DNA of 5,446 bases, taken from positions 1-5,446 of the forward strand of contig DLQD01000120.1 of the NCBI GenBank assembly GCA_002480015.1. The letters run 5' to 3'. Of this stretch, positions 1 to 5,392 are shown in pieces. Position numbers and translations under genes: made by a program. The stretch is from Opitutia bacterium UBA7441 (GTDB lineage Bacteria; Verrucomicrobiota; Verrucomicrobiia; Opitutales; Coraliomargaritaceae). The notes beneath the pieces are model-generated. The model saw only the letters and a list, made by a program, of their open reading frames with translations. It did not search any database and was not told the origin of the DNA. Positions within the stretch are counted from its first letter, which is position 1. The number at the start of each line of letters is the position of its first letter.

Positions 1-1
1 C

Positions 2-808
2 CACGAGCCTTGCTATGTTTCCTATAGTCCGAGCATCGTGCTCGCGCATGCGCAGCCCATCGCCGTGGCTACCTCGGCGGACGACCAGTTCGGCATTGAT
101 CCCGCTCGCGTCGAAGCCGCCTGGGAGCCGGGCTGCAAGGTGCTCATGCTCAACTTCCCGACGAATCCGACGGGGGGTGTGACCGAGCGCGCCAAGCTGG
201 AGCGCCTTGCCAAGTTCGCTATTGAAAAAGACCTCCTTGTGATCAGCGACGAGATCTACTCCGAACTGACCTTCGAGGGCGAGCACACCAGCATCGCCTC
301 GTTGCCCGGCATGCAGGAGCGCACCATTTTTCTGCACGGTTTCTCTAAGGCTTTTGCCATGACTGGCTTCCGCATTGGCTACGCCTGCGGCCCCAAGCCC
401 CTGATCGAGGCGATGATGAAGGTGCATCAATACAGCATGCTCTGCGCACCGATCTTATCTCAAGAAGCCGCGATCGAAGCGCTCAAGAATGGTGCCCCCG
501 CCGTAGCTAGGATGAAGGAGGCCTACCAGCGCCGCCGCGACCTCATCGTGCGCCGCTTCAACGAAGCGGGTCTCGACTGCCACACGCCGAAAGGTTCTTT
601 CTACGCCTTTCCCTCCATCCAGCCTACAGGGCTCAGTTCTCTGGAGTTCTGCAAAGGCCTTCTGGCAGAGGAGGAAGTCGCCGTCGTGCCCGGCACAGCA
701 TTCGGTCCCAGCGGCGCCGGATTCGCCCGCGCCAGCTTTTCCACCAGCTACGAGCGTATCCTTGAAGCCACCGACCGCATCGAGCGCTACGTCAATAATC
801 TAAAGTAG
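2..808 (+). CDS. PLP-dependent class I/II aminotransferase, PatA-like (5' end missing)
   Basis: The reading frame is already open at the window's left edge, and 268 residues are visible before the TAG stop. About 120-130 N-terminal residues are probably missing, since family members run near 390. Fold-type I landmarks occur in order: the N-P-T-G motif (Asn codon 164-166), S-D-E-I-Y with the pyridine-binding Asp (248-250) and Tyr (257-259), the Schiff-base lysine in G-F-S-K-A-F-A-M-T-G (codon 347-349), and the C-terminal substrate-carboxylate Arg in F-A-R-A-S-F (728-730). The H-G-F-S-K-A-F-A-M-T-G block, the K-V-H-Q-Y-S-M stretch and the L-L-A-E-E-E-V-A-V-V-P-G segment recall Bacillus PatA, the N-acetyl-LL-diaminopimelate aminotransferase. 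Substrate cannot be fixed from sequence: an aspartate or aromatic aminotransferase is also possible. It is cytosolic and homodimeric by family. The stop lies 9 nt before der, which suggests co-transcription. Confidence 0.93.
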   Translation, partial: HEPCYVSYSPSIVLAHAQPIAVATSADDQFGIDPARVEAAWEPGCKVLMLNFPTNPTGGVTERAKLERLAKFAIEKDLLVISDEIYSELTFEGEHTSIASLPGMQERTIFLHGFSKAFAMTGFRIGYACGPKPLIEAMMKVHQYSMLCAPILSQEAAIEALKNGAPAVARMKEAYQRRRDLIVRRFNEAGLDCHTPKGSFYAFPSIQPTGLSSLEFCKGLLAEEEVAVVPGTAFGPSGAGFARASFSTSYERILEATDRIERYVNNLK

Positions 809-817
809 CATTTATAA

Positions 818-2374
818 ATGATCGATCCATCCAGAACCGTCGCCCTTGTCGGGCGCCCTAATGTCGGGAAAAGCCGTCTCTTTAATCGGCTTTGCGGTAA
901 ACGCATGTCCATCGTCCACGATATGCCCGGAGTCACCCGCGACCTCATCTCCACCGAGGTGCGCGACGACTACGTGCTGCTCGATACCGGCGGCATCGGC
1001 ATGGAGATCGAAATGACCTCCAAGAAGATCAACAAAGCCGCCGAGGAGCAGGTAGAGTTCGCCATCCAAGCGGCCAGTGTCATTCTCTTCGTGGTCGATG
1101 TCCGCGAGGGGATTACCAATCTCGACGAGATTGTCGCACAAAAGCTCCGCCGCTACGGCAAGCACGTGCTCCTGGTCACCAACAAGGTCGACCTCGAAGA
1201 AAATGAGGACCTGGCCGATGAATTTATACGCCTCGGTCTCGGCGAGCCCTTCCGCGTCTCCGCTGAGCACGGTCGCGGCATTTCCGACCTCGAAGAAGCC
1301 ATTGAACAAAAGCTCGGCCCCAAGCCCGAAGATAGCGTGGTGGAGCCCATCGATCGTATCCGCATTTCCCTGCTCGGTCGTCCCAACGTGGGCAAATCCT
1401 CTATCGGCAACCGTCTGCTCAAATCGACCCGCCTCATCGTCAGCGACGTGCCCGGCACTACCCGCGACTCCGTCGAGCTCGATCTCGACTACCAGCATAA
1501 GGACGGTGAACTGCTCAAGTTCCGCCTCGCCGATACCGCCGGTCTGCGTATGAAGCGCAAGGTCGACAGCCCCGTTGAATACTTCTCTAGCGTCCGCACC
1601 CAAGCCGCTATGGAGCGCTCCGACGTCGTCTTCCTCGTGATCGACGCCCTCGACGGCGTGACGAAGCAAGACCAAGCTCTCGCCGGTGAGATCCTCGACG
1701 CCGGCCGCGCCCTCGTCATTGTCGTCAACAAATGGGACTTGATCATCGAGCGTTGGGAGCAGGATCCGATCGAGGGCTTTAAGAACCTCAAACACTTCCT
1801 CAAATCCTACGAAGAGTCGCTGCGCAAGGAGATGTTTTTCCTGCCCGATCCGCCCGTGCTCTTCGTCTCCGCAATGACCGGTTTCGAGATTGAGTCCATG
1901 CTCAACGCCGCTGCCGGCATGCAGGCCACGCTCGATATGAAGCTGCCCACCGGCAAGCTCAACAGTTTGATCGAAGATCTCTTCGAAGCCCGTGCTCCCA
2001 AGATCGTCGGCACCAAGCGCTTTAAAGTATTCTACGCCGTGCAGACCGGCTCGCGCCCTCTGCGCATCCGTTTTTTCTGCAACCGCGTCGAGCGTCTCGA
2101 CCCCGGCTACCGCCGCTATCTGGAAAAAGCTATCATCCACGAGTTCCGCCTCGGCGGATGCCCCGTGCGTTTCGACCTCGTCGGCAAAGAGCGCCGCTAC
2201 GAAGAAGGCGAGGGCGATCTCGCCCCCCGCCACAGCGACACCCTGCAAAACAAAGCCCGCCTCAAGAAAATGGGTCCCGACGCCGCCAAGCTCGACACCA
2301 AACACCCCGAGCGCCGCAAGAAGATCGTCCAACAAAAAGCCGCGCATAATAAGCGCGGCGGCAAGAAACGGTAG
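818..2374 (+). CDS. der: Ribosome-assembly GTPase Der (EngA)
   Basis: Der is an essential cytosolic tandem GTPase that binds the maturing 50S subunit. The 518-residue product has two G domains and a KH-like domain. G domain 1: P-loop G-R-P-N-V-G-K-S at 12-19, switch I G-V-T-R-D at 38-42, D-T-G-G at 56-59, N-K-V-D at 122-125, S-A-E at 148-150. G domain 2: P-loop G-R-P-N-V-G-K-S at 187-194, G-T-T-R-D at 213-217, D-T-A-G at 239-242, N-K-W-D at 304-307, S-A-M at 351-353. The KH-like domain spans about 374-456, with G-C-P-V-R at 447-451. The protein is longer than E. coli Der (490) because of a slightly enlarged G2 region (about 311-345) and a Lys/Arg-rich tail of about 60 residues. P-loop 1 reads GKS-Arg rather than the usual GKS-Thr. 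The ATG directly follows an in-frame TAA, so no earlier start exists. No Shine-Dalgarno is visible. Confidence 0.97.
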   Translation: MIDPSRTVALVGRPNVGKSRLFNRLCGKRMSIVHDMPGVTRDLISTEVRDDYVLLDTGGIGMEIEMTSKKINKAAEEQVEFAIQAASVILFVVDVREGITNLDEIVAQKLRRYGKHVLLVTNKVDLEENEDLADEFIRLGLGEPFRVSAEHGRGISDLEEAIEQKLGPKPEDSVVEPIDRIRISLLGRPNVGKSSIGNRLLKSTRLIVSDVPGTTRDSVELDLDYQHKDGELLKFRLADTAGLRMKRKVDSPVEYFSSVRTQAAMERSDVVFLVIDALDGVTKQDQALAGEILDAGRALVIVVNKWDLIIERWEQDPIEGFKNLKHFLKSYEESLRKEMFFLPDPPVLFVSAMTGFEIESMLNAAAGMQATLDMKLPTGKLNSLIEDLFEARAPKIVGTKRFKVFYAVQTGSRPLRIRFFCNRVERLDPGYRRYLEKAIIHEFRLGGCPVRFDLVGKERRYEEGEGDLAPRHSDTLQNKARLKKMGPDAAKLDTKHPERRKKIVQQKAAHNKRGGKKR

Positions 2375-2390
2375 GCGGTCAATCGTGGCG

Positions 2391-2410
2391 CGACGCTTCA
2401 GCGAGCGTCG
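2391..2410 (+). terminator. Hairpin after der, possible terminator without a U-tract
   Basis: CGACGCT (2391-2397) pairs perfectly with AGCGTCG (2404-2410) around a 6-nt loop, 17 nt after the der stop. No T-run follows, so it is not a canonical intrinsic terminator. It could still pause polymerase or protect the mRNA 3' end. A second, weaker stem (CACGA 2475-2479 with TCGTG 2487-2491) lies downstream, with five Ts at 2501-2505 but 9 nt away from the stem. The 146-nt spacer between der and the convergent toxin gene shows no gene and nothing else I can support. Confidence 0.4.
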
Positions 2411-2520
2411 AGTTCTGGTGACTTTGTCCAGAAATGATCGTTCGACTCGATTATTTATAATGGTATCGCATCTGCACGAGGGCGATTCGTGTCCAAACTC
2501 TTTTTCGACAATTCAAAGAC

Positions 2521-2808
2521 TCAAGCCTTCTTGTAGTTCTTCAAATCCCGGTAGAAGTTTTCGTGGCTACCGAAAGTCAGCAAATTGATTTCGATTTCAT
2601 CGTAAGTGTAGGAAAGTAGTATCAACTGTTTGTTGATTTTAAATTTGTAAACGCGGACACCTGCGAGATCACCGACCTTTTCTTCGCCGATGCTAGGGCC
2701 GCCCACGATGTCCAAAACCGCGTCATCCAATACGGTTTTCTCCTGCTTTTTGAGTTTCTTTACTTTCCTTGCTAAGAGAGGAGATGCATAGATTTGCCGA
2801 CTACCCAA
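2521..2808 (-). CDS. Type II toxin, RelE/ParE family
   Basis: The 95-residue, Lys-rich protein has the RelE/ParE layout: an N-terminal helical region with basic clusters (about 10-35), a G-D-L-A-G turn (46-50), the beta strands V-R-V-Y-K-F-K and Q-L-I-L-L-S-Y (51-67), and the C-terminal signature G-S-H-E-N-F-Y-R-D-L-K (80-90). That ending is typical of a widespread RelE/ParE subfamily annotated as type II toxins. The superfamily contains ribosome-dependent mRNA endonucleases (RelE) and gyrase poisons (ParE). This subfamily's actual target cannot be decided here. The start is TTG: it is the only start codon between the upstream in-frame stop (2836-2838) and the body of the protein, and a strong Shine-Dalgarno lies 9 nt upstream. 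The gene overlaps the antitoxin by 8 nt, implying translational coupling. Composition is AT-rich for the window (18 of 60 bases G or C in 2581-2640), suggesting acquired DNA. Confidence 0.88.
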   Translation of the reverse strand: MGSRQIYASPLLARKVKKLKKQEKTVLDDAVLDIVGGPSIGEEKVGDLAGVRVYKFKINKQLILLSYTYDEIEINLLTFGSHENFYRDLKNYKKA

Positions 2809-3019
2809 AAGTGTAGGCCTCCTTTGGCTGAGCCTTCATTTCCTCCATTGCCAGCAGTGTTTCTTTAATGAAGCTAAAAGGCAGATCTGGGTTCTCCTCG
2901 GCCGCTTTGCCAATCGTCGCCCAGTATTCCAGCTGGGAGGTCATCGAGCGATGCTCCACCTTGGATCGAGTTTTGGCTTCTTTCGCGAGATCATCGGAAA
3001 TTCTAATTACGGTGCTCAT
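2801..3019 (-). CDS. Type II antitoxin, ParD-like ribbon-helix-helix family
   Basis: The 72-residue protein should neutralise the downstream toxin and repress its own promoter. The N-terminus has a short strand V-I-R-I-S (4-8), a helix from D-D-L-A-K-E-A (9-15), then R-S-M-T-S-Q-L-E-Y-W-A-T-I-G-K (24-38). This matches the ParD-like antitoxin family (resembling Pfam ParD_like), in which the R-S...Q-x-E-x-W-A-x-I-G-K core is characteristic. The rest (about 41-72: N-P-D-L-P-F-S-F-I then a Glu/Lys helix) should be the toxin-binding tail. The ATG is the first possible start, since an in-frame TAA lies two codons upstream. There is no Shine-Dalgarno and the predicted transcription start is almost at the ATG. 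Antitoxin-first order is the usual one for RHH-RelE/ParE modules. Confidence 0.87.
   Translation of the reverse strand: MSTVIRISDDLAKEAKTRSKVEHRSMTSQLEYWATIGKAAEENPDLPFSFIKETLLAMEEMKAQPKEAYTFG
2818..2825 (-). promoter_or_regulatory. Shine-Dalgarno of the toxin gene
   Basis: On the minus strand this reads AAAGGAGG, close to the perfect anti-16S complement, followed by 9 nt and then the TTG start of the toxin (2808-2806). It sits in the last codons of the antitoxin, encoding Lys-Glu-Ala. It is the only strong ribosome binding site seen before any gene in the window, and it decides the unusual TTG start. Confidence 0.85.
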
Positions 3020-3027
3020 GTTTTATG

Positions 3028-3055
3028 TTTGTAGCAAAATGTAGCACATTGTCAA
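3028..3055 (-). promoter_or_regulatory. Sigma70-type promoter of the toxin-antitoxin operon
   Basis: Minus strand: a perfect TTGACA -35 (3055-3050), a 16-nt spacer, then TACAAA (3033-3028), a 4/6 match to the -10. Only 8 nt separate the -10 from the antitoxin ATG, so transcription would start at or about one base before the ATG, giving an essentially leaderless mRNA. The -10 match is moderate and the start site is inferred. Confidence 0.6.
3030..3046 (-). repeat. Phased direct repeat in the TA promoter, candidate operator
   Basis: The heptamer TGCTACA (minus strand; TGTAGCA on plus) occurs twice, at 3040-3046 and 3030-3036, with a 10-bp period. Both copies lie between or on the -35 and -10 elements. 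Ribbon-helix-helix repressors commonly bind short repeats spaced by one helical turn, so this is a plausible site for autorepression by the antitoxin or the TA complex. Binding is inferred. Confidence 0.5.
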
Positions 3056-3078
3056 CTTCTCCAATCTGAAGGTGATCC

Positions 3079-3108
3079 ACTGAACACTCAAGTGTCCTGT
3101 CCAGTTCA
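3079..3108 (-). terminator. Hairpin after the zinc-ribbon gene, weak terminator candidate
   Basis: Just past the zinc-ribbon stop there is an inverted repeat: ACACT (3084-3088) and AGTGT (3091-3095) with a 2-nt centre, plus alternative outer pairing of TGAAC (3081-3085) with GTTCA (3104-3108). No U-tract follows on the minus strand. It may partly separate the zinc-ribbon transcript from the TA operon, or be a protein-binding palindrome. The rest of the 93-nt gap holds the TA promoter. Confidence 0.25.
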
Positions 3109-3112
3109 CGAC

Positions 3113-3817
3113 TTACGCATACACCATCCGTGCACATTGATCGCAGAAGGTCGGTTCGCCGGCGCCGAGGGCACCGCTGGAGACTTCGTTCGACACACGG
3201 AGGTGGCAGCCGCAGCATTTGTGAGCTTCGATTGCAGCTACGTAAGGGGGGCGTTTGCAGAGTTGTTTCACTCGGTCGTAGTGCCCGAGGAAGGAGGGGT
3301 CGACCGGCTCGCGTGCGGCTTCGACGGCGGCCCGGGCCGCGTCGATGGAGGCTTTTAGGTTTTGCTCCCGCTCGCCAAGGAGGGCGATCTGCTTCTTTTG
3401 CTCAACGATGCGCGCCTCGATCTTGGCTTTTTCAGCTTCAAAGGCTTCGCGGGTCTCGTCGATCTCCAGCATGAGACCGATCTCACGCTCTTCGAGATCG
3501 GCGATCTCTTGTTCACTCTGCTCGATCTGGTGAGTGAGGGCGCGGTATTCGTCGTTCTTCTTGACTTCCAATTGCTGGTTGCGGAAGCGGTTGATGGCAC
3601 TTTCCTTGGCCTGCACTTCAGTTTCGAGCTCATGGCGCTCGACCTCTTTTTGCTTCAGCGCGTGGCTGGCCGCCTCGATGTTGGCCTCCTCCGCAGTGAT
3701 GAGCGCTTCTAAGGCGCTCCGCTCTTGCGGAATCCGGTCGAGCTCTTGCTCGATTTTTTGGAGCGCGATGTCGCGATCTTGGAGGATTAGAAGCTTTTCG
3801 ATTTGCGGGTCGGACAT
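3113..3817 (-). CDS. Coiled-coil protein with C-terminal C4 zinc ribbon (DUF164/zf-RING_7-like)
   Basis: The 234-residue protein is almost entirely a charged alpha-helical coiled coil from about 5 to 170, rich in Glu, Lys, Gln and Ala, with a probable hairpin turn near the V-K-K-N-D-E-Y-R-A-L segment (85-94). It ends in a zinc ribbon whose likely ligands are Cys201, Cys204, Cys225 and Cys228 (two C-x-x-C pairs). An extra Cys202 sits beside the first ligand. The K-N-x-E-Y-x-A-L motif and the C-terminal ribbon are hallmarks of the widely distributed DUF164 family, described as putative nucleic-acid-binding proteins. No specific role is firmly known. There is no signal peptide or membrane segment, so it is cytosolic. 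The ATG at 3817 starts M-S-D-P-Q-I-E-K-L, the usual N-terminus for the family. It diverges from the TPR gene across 63 nt, where I find no convincing promoter for either gene. Confidence 0.9.
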   Translation of the reverse strand: MSDPQIEKLLILQDRDIALQKIEQELDRIPQERSALEALITAEEANIEAASHALKQKEVERHELETEVQAKESAINRFRNQQLEVKKNDEYRALTHQIEQSEQEIADLEEREIGLMLEIDETREAFEAEKAKIEARIVEQKKQIALLGEREQNLKASIDAARAAVEAAREPVDPSFLGHYDRVKQLCKRPPYVAAIEAHKCCGCHLRVSNEVSSGALGAGEPTFCDQCARMVYA

Positions 3818-3880
3818 AAGTGCGGTATCTCTGCTCTCGACTCAAAAGAGGCTCTCTGTCAGAGCAACACAAAACCGACC

Positions 3881-4237
3881 ATGAGCGACACTTCCCTCCA
3901 AGACCAAATCGACGACGCCACTCTCGACTTCACGCTGGGCGATAGCCAGGCGGCCATTCAAAAGTTGAGCGCACTCGCGGCAACGGAGCCGGAGAGCTTT
4001 GGCATCTGGCACGCCCTGACTGAGATCCACTTCGCCGAGGGCGACTACGACGCCGCCTTGCAAGCCGGCGAGCGTGCGCTCGCGCTGGACCCCGACGATA
4101 TCCATATCAACACCAGTCTCTCTCGGATATGGGTGGAGCGGGGCGATAAGGACAAAGCTGAGCACTTCGGCGCCCAAGCCCGCATGCTAGGCTGGAAGGA
4201 CGAGCTTAAGTCGCCACCGGAGAAGGATGATATTTAG
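3881..4237 (+). CDS. Small tetratricopeptide-repeat protein
   Basis: The 118-residue acidic protein is made of about three TPR units: roughly 14-38 (degenerate), 41-72 (G-I-W-H-A-L-T-E-I-H-F-A-E-G-D-Y-D-A-A-L, then A-L-A-L-D-P-D-D) and 75-104 (W-V-E-R-G-D-K-D-K-A-E). The A/G...G-D-Y...A...A-L-x-L-D-P pattern is diagnostic of TPRs, which serve as protein-protein docking surfaces. No partner can be named. There is no signal peptide or transmembrane segment. The frame is open back to a GTG at 3803, but that would overlap the start of the divergent zinc-ribbon gene. The ATG at 3881 begins a more natural N-terminus, so I prefer it. No Shine-Dalgarno is seen. An 86-nt gap containing a promoter separates it from accA. 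Confidence 0.82.
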   Translation: MSDTSLQDQIDDATLDFTLGDSQAAIQKLSALAATEPESFGIWHALTEIHFAEGDYDAALQAGERALALDPDDIHINTSLSRIWVERGDKDKAEHFGAQARMLGWKDELKSPPEKDDI

Positions 4238-4242
4238 GCGGG

Positions 4243-4262
4243 ATCCCATATCCCATATCCCA
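4243..4262. repeat. Heptamer tandem repeat (ATCCCAT), 2.9 copies
   Basis: ATCCCAT is repeated perfectly at 4243-4249 and 4250-4256, with six bases of a third copy at 4257-4262. It lies 5 nt after the TPR stop and upstream of the accA promoter. It has no obvious hairpin potential. It could be a simple-sequence repeat subject to slippage. No function is shown. Confidence 0.75.
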
Positions 4263-4285
4263 AGTTGCTCATTCTGTCAGCGGCA

Positions 4286-4315
4286 TTGACAGCCTCGAAT
4301 CTTGCGCCCTAAATC
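4286..4315 (+). promoter_or_regulatory. Candidate accA promoter
   Basis: There is a perfect TTGACA (4286-4291), an 18-nt spacer and TAAATC (4310-4315), only a 3/6 -10 match. The -10 ends 8 nt before the accA ATG, the same spacing as in the TA promoter, so the transcript would be nearly leaderless. No Shine-Dalgarno lies in the 8 nt. The exact -35 makes it worth recording. The weak -10 keeps confidence low. Confidence 0.42.
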
Positions 4316-4323
4316 TTCCTCAC

Positions 4324-5301
4324 ATGGAAGATGTCACTTACACGCTGGAATTCGAAAAGCCGCTGCGCGAGCTGGAGAAGCAACTGATCACCCTGCGCCA
4401 AGTCTCGGATGAGTCGAAGGTTGATGTGAGCAGCGAGATCGCGACGATCGAAACCAAGATCGAGAAGACTAAGAGGGAGATTTACTCCAACCTGACGGCT
4501 TGGCAACGTGTGCAACTCTCGCGTCATCCCAAGCGTCCATATTCACTTGATTACATCGATTTAATTTTCACTGATTTTGAAGAGCTCCACGGCGACCGTC
4601 GTTTCCGCGAAGACGCGGCGATCGTGGGTGGTCCCGCTTTCCTCGACGGCGAGCCAGTCATGGTGCTCGGCCAGCAAAAAGGCCGCAATACCCGCGATAA
4701 TTTGAAGCGTAACTTTGGTTGCCCCCATCCGGAGGGTTACCGCAAGGCCATGCGCCTGATGGAAATGGCCGAGAAGTTTAACATGCCCGTCATCACTTTT
4801 ATTGATACTCCAGGCGCCTATCCCGGGATTGGCGCAGAGGAGCGGCACGTGGCCGAAGCGATCGCAGTCAACATCCGAGATATGAGCGCTTTGAAAGTGC
4901 CTATCGTTACTGTCGTGATCGGCGAAGGCGGCAGTGGCGGTGCACTGGGCATGGCTGTCGCCGATGAAGTTATGATCCTGGAAAACGGCTATTATTCAGT
5001 CATTTCGCCCGAGGGCTGCGCGGCGATTCTCTGGAAGGACCGCGCCGTCGCTCCGAAAGCGGCTGATGCACTCAAGTTTAGTCCGACTCACCTCAAGAAA
5101 TTCGGGGTGGTCGATCGCGTCATCTCCGAGCCCATGGGCGGTGCCCACCGCGATTATGAACTCGCGGCGAAGACTCTGAAAGAAGCGATCGTCGATTCAC
5201 TTGGTAAGCTCAAAAAGAAGAGCACCAATAAGTTGCTTGAAGACCGCTACACCAAGTTCCGCAACCTTGGCGAATACGCCGATTCTGCAGCGGAGGCCTA
5301 A
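4324..5301 (+). CDS. accA: Acetyl-CoA carboxylase carboxyltransferase subunit alpha
   Basis: AccA, with AccD, forms the carboxyltransferase that moves CO2 from carboxybiotin (on AccB) to acetyl-CoA, giving malonyl-CoA in the first committed step of fatty-acid synthesis. The 325-residue length matches the family (E. coli 319). The N-terminus (4-58) is the usual helical E-x-P-L-x-E-L-E region. The crotonase-like core carries L-H-G-D-R-R-F-R-E-D (88-97), Q-Q-K-G-R (117-121), P-E-G-Y-R-K-A-M-R-L-M (136-146), D-T-P-G-A-Y-P-G-I-G-A-E-E-R (161-174), the oxyanion-forming G-E-G-G-S-G-G-A-L-G (200-209) and S-P-E-G-C-A-A-I-L-W-K-D (228-239). After E-E-R it has H-V-A-E-A-I where E. coli has G-Q-S-E-A-I. 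The other Acc subunits are not adjacent. No upstream in-frame start was found, and the ATG sits 8 nt past the candidate -10. Confidence 0.97.
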   Translation: MEDVTYTLEFEKPLRELEKQLITLRQVSDESKVDVSSEIATIETKIEKTKREIYSNLTAWQRVQLSRHPKRPYSLDYIDLIFTDFEELHGDRRFREDAAIVGGPAFLDGEPVMVLGQQKGRNTRDNLKRNFGCPHPEGYRKAMRLMEMAEKFNMPVITFIDTPGAYPGIGAEERHVAEAIAVNIRDMSALKVPIVTVVIGEGGSGGALGMAVADEVMILENGYYSVISPEGCAAILWKDRAVAPKAADALKFSPTHLKKFGVVDRVISEPMGGAHRDYELAAKTLKEAIVDSLGKLKKKSTNKLLEDRYTKFRNLGEYADSAAEA

Positions 5302-5363
5302 TCGTCGGAGGGCCTTTACCCGCCGATAGGCTGGGCAAGCGGGCTAGGCGAATCAAGCGAGAT

Positions 5364-5392
5364 CGGGGGATAGAATCCCCCGTCTACTTTTT
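5364..5392 (+). terminator. Rho-independent terminator-like hairpin after accA
   Basis: CGGGGGAT (5364-5371) and ATCCCCCG (5375-5382) form a perfect 8-bp GC-rich stem with a 3-nt loop. Five Ts (5388-5392) follow after a 5-nt gap. The strength and position, 63 nt past the accA stop, suggest transcription of accA ends here. The offset T-tract makes it slightly imperfect. The hairpin also lies in an open frame, so coding origin is the alternative. Confidence 0.6.

Noticed and set aside
812..2347. A 511-codon open frame on the minus strand across all of der
   Set aside because: It is the antisense shadow of a strongly biased GC-rich gene. Its translation is low-complexity (Gly, Ala, Val, Glu, Asp, Leu) with no recognisable domain, while the plus strand encodes a complete Der with every GTPase motif.
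2450..2461. TATAAT-like sequence (2456-2461) in the AT-rich palindrome after der, as a plus-strand promoter
   Set aside because: No -35 lies at a suitable distance, and nothing on the plus strand downstream is coding. The genes there run the other way.
3851..3865. GCTCT-CTGTC-AGAGC hairpin between the zinc-ribbon and TPR genes
   Set aside because: It has only 5 bp, no T-tract and no conserved regulatory motif. It is too short to call a riboswitch, attenuator or operator from one sequence.
3803..3880. N-terminal extension of the TPR gene from GTG at 3803
   Set aside because: It would overlap the start of the divergent zinc-ribbon gene, and the added residues show no TPR or signal-peptide character. 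The ATG at 3881 gives a normal start.
5365..5381. GGGGG-ATAGAAT-CCCCC read as a tRNA T-arm (5-bp stem, 7-nt loop)
   Set aside because: The loop lacks the T-T-C-R-A consensus, and no matching acceptor, anticodon or D-arm is found around it. A terminator fits better.
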